A program made the position numbers and the translations under genes. Of a stretch of DNA of 64,000 nucleotides, positions 59,893 through 64,000 are shown piece after piece. A model generated the notes under the pieces. That model was not told where the DNA came from. It was given only the letters and a program-made list of their open reading frames with translations, and made no database searches. The stretch's first letter is position 1. Every line of letters starts with the position of its first letter. This DNA is from JBAZZQ01 sp041658725 (GTDB lineage: Bacteria > Planctomycetota > Phycisphaerae > JAAYCJ01): assembly GCA_041658725.1 (NCBI GenBank), contig JBAZZQ010000003.1, forward strand, positions 1 through 64,000. The letters run 5' to 3'.

Positions 59893-62121
59893 ATGAAAAT
59901 GTTCGAAGATATTGTAGAAACCGCACGTGAACCCCTCTTGGTGTTGGATTCAGACCTGAGGGTTCTCTTAGCCAACCGCAGCTTTTATGATTCATTCAAG
60001 GTAACATCGGAGGAAACAATAGGGAAGCTTATCTATGACCTGGGAAACCGACAATGGGATATTCCCAAGCTTCGGACGTTGCTTGAAGAGATTCTTCCCA
60101 AAGATAACAAGTTCGATGACTATGAAGTTGAACATATATTTTCCAGCATCGGGCACAAGATAATGCTGCTTAATGCCCGCCGGATCACTCAAAAGGAAAT
60201 TGGTTCTCAGATGATCCTCCTGGCCATCGAGGACATCACCGAGCGCAAGGACATCGAAGCCGGTCTGGAAAGAACCCGCAAAGAACTGGAAGTGATCAAG
60301 AAATCCGCGGATGAGTCCCTCGAATACGCCGAGAGCATCATCAACACCGTGCGTGAACCCTTGATCTCTCTGAATCAAGATTTAAGAGTAGTATCCGCCA
60401 GCCGCTCCTTCTATGAAGTCTTTAAGGTAAACCCTGAAGAGACTGTGGGACAGCTTATTTATGACCTGGGCAATAAACAGTGGGACATCCCCAAGCTGCG
60501 AGAACTGCTGGAAACCATCCTGCCCCAAAAGGCAACCTTTGACAACTACGAGGTTGAGCACGATTTCGCCGACATTGGCAAGCGCATCATGCTTTTAAAT
60601 GCCCGGCAGATCCAAAGAGGGTCGGAAAAAGAGCGGATCATTCTTCTGGCCATCGAGGATATCACTGAGCAAACGAGACTGCAAAGAGAATTGGCAGAAC
60701 GAACACGGGACGCCGAAGCCGCCAACCGCGCCAAGAGCGCCTTTCTGGCGAACATGTCGCATGAAATCCGTACGCCGATGACTGCGATTTTGGGGTTCTC
60801 CCAACTGATGCAGCGCGATCCGGCAGCGACCCCTGAGCAGATGAAGCATCTGGATGTCATCAATCGCAGCGGCGAGCACCTGCTGACGATCATCAATGAT
60901 ATCCTCGAGATATCAAAGATTGAGGCCGGGCGCACGACCTTGAACCCGACGACCTTCGATTTGCATGCGCTCGTCAATGACTTGGAGACGATCTTCCGCG
61001 TCCACACCGACGCGAAGAAACTACACTTGATTGTGGAGCACATCGACGAGATGCCTTGCTACGTCGTGTCCGACGAAGCTAAGGTGCGACAGATGCTCAG
61101 TAACCTGCTAGGCAATGCGGTAAAGTTCACTCAGACAGGCGGCATTGCACTACGGGTCCGCACAAGCCCCGGGGAAGCCGCTGGATTGCGTCTTGTGGCC
61201 GAAGTGGAGGATACGGGCCAAGGCATTTCCGAAAAGGACATCGCCGGACTGTTCCAGCGCTTTGAACAAACCGAGAGCGGTCAGAAGATTCGAACGGGAA
61301 CGGGGCTTGGCTTGGCCATTAGTCGTGGATTTGCGCGTCTGATGGGAGGGGATATCACGGTCAGCAGCCAGGAAGGTAAAGGCAGTATCTTCCATGTCGA
61401 GATCGGCTTGAGTGCTGGGGACGTTGCCGGCGTGGCGAAGAATGCCGCTGACTCCCGCCGTGTAGTGGGGATCAAACCCGGGCAGCCTAAGTACCGGGTG
61501 CTGATTGCCGACGACAACAAAGAAAACCGCGATCTGCTCGCCCAGACGCTCGGTCCCGTTGGGTTCGAACTCCGCCAGGCAAATGACGGCGAGGAGGCTA
61601 TCCGAGAGTTTCAGGCGTGGCAACCGGACATCATTCTGATGGACCTGCGCATGCCTGTGATTGACGGTCGTGAGGCGACGCGGCGCATCAAGTCCAGCCC
61701 CAAGGGCAAAGAGACATCAGTTGTTGTTTTGACGGCAAGTTCTTTCGAGGATGGTCGCCGGGACATGACCGCCGCCGGCGCAAATGGATACATCCGCAAG
61801 CCGTTCCGGGAGCCGGAGCTATTTGAAACCATCGCTCGTTGCCTTGGCGTCGAATATGTTTACGCGGAAGAGGCCGCCGGCTCATTGCCGCGGCCATCGG
61901 CGGCAACGGCCACCTTGTCTGCTGAGGCGCTGTCCCGCTTGCCAAAGGATCTGATTCAGGGCATTCGAGATACAGCTTCCGGCGCAAACCTGAAGCTGCT
62001 ACTTACGTTGATCAGCCAGTTGGAAACTCATGACCCCCAGGCGGCCGAAGGATTGCGGGAGTTGGCCAATCATTATGATTACGAGGCCATCCTGCGCGTT
62101 TTTTCAGGAGGCCCAGCATGA
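59893..62121 (+). CDS. Hybrid sensor histidine kinase with two PAS domains and a receiver
   Basis: A 742-residue cytosolic kinase. Two tandem PAS domains of the same type (about 5-115 and 150-260) share D-I/L-R-V-x-x-A-x-R-S-F-Y and I-Y-D-L-G-N-x-Q-W-D-I-P-K-L-R. A coiled linker leads to HisKA with H290 in M-S-H-E-I-R-T-P-M. HATPase has N-L-L-G-N-A-V-K-F-T, D-T-G-Q-G-I and G-T-G-L-G-L-A-I-S. A receiver has D584 in I-L-M-D-L-R-M-P, and about 100 more residues follow it. No transmembrane helix is present. Overlaps the next gene by ATGA, so the pair works as one system. Confidence 0.93.
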   Translation: MKMFEDIVETAREPLLVLDSDLRVLLANRSFYDSFKVTSEETIGKLIYDLGNRQWDIPKLRTLLEEILPKDNKFDDYEVEHIFSSIGHKIMLLNARRITQKEIGSQMILLAIEDITERKDIEAGLERTRKELEVIKKSADESLEYAESIINTVREPLISLNQDLRVVSASRSFYEVFKVNPEETVGQLIYDLGNKQWDIPKLRELLETILPQKATFDNYEVEHDFADIGKRIMLLNARQIQRGSEKERIILLAIEDITEQTRLQRELAERTRDAEAANRAKSAFLANMSHEIRTPMTAILGFSQLMQRDPAATPEQMKHLDVINRSGEHLLTIINDILEISKIEAGRTTLNPTTFDLHALVNDLETIFRVHTDAKKLHLIVEHIDEMPCYVVSDEAKVRQMLSNLLGNAVKFTQTGGIALRVRTSPGEAAGLRLVAEVEDTGQGISEKDIAGLFQRFEQTESGQKIRTGTGLGLAISRGFARLMGGDITVSSQEGKGSIFHVEIGLSAGDVAGVAKNAADSRRVVGIKPGQPKYRVLIADDNKENRDLLAQTLGPVGFELRQANDGEEAIREFQAWQPDIILMDLRMPVIDGREATRRIKSSPKGKETSVVVLTASSFEDGRRDMTAAGANGYIRKPFREPELFETIARCLGVEYVYAEEAAGSLPRPSAATATLSAEALSRLPKDLIQGIRDTASGANLKLLLTLISQLETHDPQAAEGLRELANHYDYEAILRVFSGGPA

Positions 62122-63296
62122 ACCGGGACGTCACGATCGGACAGAAACCCGCCAGCATTCTCATTGTGGATGACGTGGCGGCGAACCTTCAGGTGCTCAC
62201 CGGGATGCTCGATGAAAGGGGCTATCTGACGAGACCCGTCACTAGCGGGAAAATGGCACTGCTGGCGGCACAAAATGATCCGCCCGACCTGGTTCTGCTT
62301 GATATCACCATGCCGGAGATGGATGGGTACGAGGTCTGTGAGCGCATGAAGGCGAACGAGAAGTTGAAGGACATCCCCGTGATCTTCATCAGTGCCCTGC
62401 ATGAAACCCTGGACAAGGTCAAGGGCTTCAGCGTCGGTGGGCTGGACTACGTGACCAAGCCCTTCCAGTTCGAGGAAGTCCATGCGCGCGTCGAGACCCA
62501 CTTGAAACTGCGGCGTCTGCAGCTCCAATTGGAGGAGCAGAACCGCCTCCTGCTGGAAAGCCGGCAAGCACTGCGGCTCCAACTGTCGCAAGCAGCAGAC
62601 TACGTCCTGTCCCTCATCCCCCCGCCGATACGCGAAGGGAGCATCCGTACGGACTGGAGGCTTATACCCTCCTTTCAATTGGGTGGCGACTCGCTCGGCT
62701 ATCATTGGATCGACAAGGACCACTTTGCAATGTATCTGCTTGATGTCTGCGGCCATGGCGTCGGCCCGGCGCTGCTGTCGGTATCGGCGCTCGACATGTT
62801 TCGATCCCAGTCTCTCCCGGACACTGATTTCCGAATGCCGGCGCAGGTGCTTCGGGCGATCAACCGGGCCTTCCCGATGGAGAAGCACAATGGTCTCTAC
62901 TTCACGGCATGGTACGGCGTGTTCAACACGGCCACCCGCGAACTACGGTACGCAGGCGGCGGTCATCCGCCGGCCCTCATCCTGAACGCCGATGGACACG
63001 CCGCGACTGTGCCTGTGTCAGGTCTACTGTTGGGTTGTGATCCTAACGCGGTTTATGAGGACTCCGTTCTTAAGGCCAATTCTACCGCTGAGCTTTGCGT
63101 CTTCTCCGACGGCTGTTATGAAGTTCGGCGGCCTGATGGCAAGATGTGGAGCCACGAGGAGTTTAAGTCTCTTCTCATTAAGACCCTCGCCAATGGCGTG
63201 TCCGATCTGGACGCCCTCTACTGCCACGTCCGCAATATCTGCGGTAGAGAGGTGCTTGAAGATGATTTCTCGATCCTCAAAGTATCATTTACGTAG
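62118..63296 (+). CDS. Receiver-PP2C (SpoIIE-type) phosphatase response regulator
   Basis: A 392-residue protein. The receiver domain (about 10-130) has D62 in V-L-L-D-I-T-M-P-E-M-D-G and K-P-F in Y-V-T-K-P-F. A coiled linker (about 130-155) precedes a PP2C/SpoIIE phosphatase domain (D-V-C-G-H-G-V-G-P-A-L-L-S; Y-A-G-G-G-H-P-P-A; L-C-V-F-S-D-G-C-Y-E). Such RsbU-like proteins dephosphorylate anti-anti-sigma factors in partner-switching. It is translationally coupled to the hybrid kinase, which probably phosphorylates its receiver. No anti-sigma or STAS gene is in the window. Confidence 0.92.
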   Translation: MNRDVTIGQKPASILIVDDVAANLQVLTGMLDERGYLTRPVTSGKMALLAAQNDPPDLVLLDITMPEMDGYEVCERMKANEKLKDIPVIFISALHETLDKVKGFSVGGLDYVTKPFQFEEVHARVETHLKLRRLQLQLEEQNRLLLESRQALRLQLSQAADYVLSLIPPPIREGSIRTDWRLIPSFQLGGDSLGYHWIDKDHFAMYLLDVCGHGVGPALLSVSALDMFRSQSLPDTDFRMPAQVLRAINRAFPMEKHNGLYFTAWYGVFNTATRELRYAGGGHPPALILNADGHAATVPVSGLLLGCDPNAVYEDSVLKANSTAELCVFSDGCYEVRRPDGKMWSHEEFKSLLIKTLANGVSDLDALYCHVRNICGREVLEDDFSILKVSFT

Positions 63297-63308
63297 AAGG
63301 GAGTTGAT

Positions 63309-64000
63309 ATGACGAATACAGACGACAGACAACACCGCTCGATCCTGCAAAGAATTGCCCATTGGGCGATGCTTGAACGAGGACTTGTTCCGGATTTTCC
63401 GCTACAGGCGCTCGCCGAGCTTGACGGAATCCACGAGTCGGCGACGCAAACTGACGAACCGACGCGCGATCTGAGGGCCTTTCTCTGGTGCTCCATCGAC
63501 AACGATGATTCGCGTGATCTGGACCAGCTTACCTTTGCTGAAGCCATGCCCAGCGGGGCCGTCAAAATCCTTGTCGCTATTGCCGACGTTGACGCGGTCG
63601 TCAAGAAGCGATCGGCGATTGACGATCATGCGCGGCAAAACACCACCTCCGTCTATACGGTGGCCGAGACGTTTCCGATGCTGCCCGAGAAACTCTCCAC
63701 GGATATTACCTCTCTCAACTATGAATCAGACCGCCTGGCCATCGTCGTTGAAATGGTTTTCGCCGGCGATGGGTCACTTCAAAGTTCGGACCTCTATCAA
63801 GCGACGGTCCGTAATCGTGCAAAGCTTACCTACAACGGCGTTGCCGCCTGGCTCGATGGAAATGGCCCGATGCCGCAAGGGATCAGCCTGGTCAAAGGCC
63901 TCGACGAGAACCTTCGGCTTCAGGACCGCGCGGCCCAGAAACTCAAAACACTTCGGCACCTGCAGGGCGCGCTTGACCTGGAAACAATCGAGGCACGTCC
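63309..64000 (+). CDS. RNB-domain (RNase II/R family) exoribonuclease, 5' part
   Basis: The ATG at 63309 follows GGGAG; the frame is open to the window edge (230 codons). After about 65 residues comes the RNB start S-I-D-N-D-D-S-R-D-L-D-Q-L, equivalent to the metal-binding Asp cluster of RNase II. I-L-V-A-I-A-D-V-D and T-V-Y-T-V-A-x-x-F-P-M-L-P follow. The last Asp of the usual D-x-D-D is Gln, a variation I recall in a branch of short RNase II-like enzymes. N-terminal cold-shock domains of RNase R are absent. Probably a 3'-5' RNA-degrading enzyme. Confidence 0.85.
   Translation, partial: MTNTDDRQHRSILQRIAHWAMLERGLVPDFPLQALAELDGIHESATQTDEPTRDLRAFLWCSIDNDDSRDLDQLTFAEAMPSGAVKILVAIADVDAVVKKRSAIDDHARQNTTSVYTVAETFPMLPEKLSTDITSLNYESDRLAIVVEMVFAGDGSLQSSDLYQATVRNRAKLTYNGVAAWLDGNGPMPQGISLVKGLDENLRLQDRAAQKLKTLRHLQGALDLETIEAR

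Overview
The window looks like a chromosomal segment of a planctomycete of the Phycisphaerae/Sedimentisphaerales kind. This is inferred from gene content, not from a marker gene. The indicators are secreted proteins ending in PEP-CTERM sorting tails, a dockerin on a LamG/glycosidase protein, a prepilin-like protein with an H-X9-DG tail, and a high density of glycoside hydrolases with UROD-like and Gfo/Idh/MocA partners. An HydE maturase and an NfnAB-type oxidoreductase fit an anaerobic or facultative life.

Layout. 0-3.2 kb: transposase tail, tRNA-Leu(UAG), a YjbQ-family protein and a two-gene NAD(P)H:ferredoxin oxidoreductase/GltA-like unit. 3.3-5.4 kb: two secreted proteins (one PEP-CTERM) followed by a decayed copy of the gltA-like 3' end. 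5.4-16.7 kb, mostly minus strand: argH plus a TIM-barrel epimerase, an IS110 remnant, a 19-residue lysine-rich peptide gene, a ferredoxin-type aldo/keto reductase, a coupled string of four small membrane proteins with an APC permease and an ABC-F ATPase, a second aldo/keto reductase, and hydE. 16.9-19.9 kb: an assimilatory sulfate reduction operon (DUF2061, cysH, siroheme reductase) behind a strong sigma70-type promoter.

20.4-58.3 kb is a long carbohydrate-utilisation region. It holds a GH4 enzyme, an AraC regulator, a UROD-like/DUF5054/UROD-like operon and a converging GH35-GH2 operon. Next come two copies of a LacI + operator + hairpin + LamG-protein module (the first LacI is a pseudogene), giving three surface proteins that share five copies of one LamG-like domain but end differently (LamG, PEP-CTERM, dockerin). 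Last is an ABC sugar-import cluster with unusual architecture: a solute-binding protein fused to a MalF-type permease, a MalG-type permease with a roughly 370-residue extracytoplasmic insertion, three glycosidase-like enzymes, an oxidoreductase, an isomerase and a MalK/UgpC-type ATPase.

58.6-59.8 kb is a gene graveyard with remnants of an amidohydrolase, a glucan phosphorylase and a Mg2+ P-type ATPase. 59.9-64 kb holds a PAS hybrid histidine kinase, a receiver-PP2C phosphatase and the start of an RNB-domain ribonuclease.

A plausible working model: surface LamG/glycosidase proteins bind and cut a polysaccharide, the fused importer brings in oligosaccharides, and the cytosolic glycosidases, dehydrogenase and isomerase process them. 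LacI and AraC regulators control separate blocks. The substrate cannot be named from sequence alone; the GH2/GH35/GH38-like set suggests mannose- and galactose-containing glycans. The best candidate for something undescribed is the importer at 46.5-51.5 kb.
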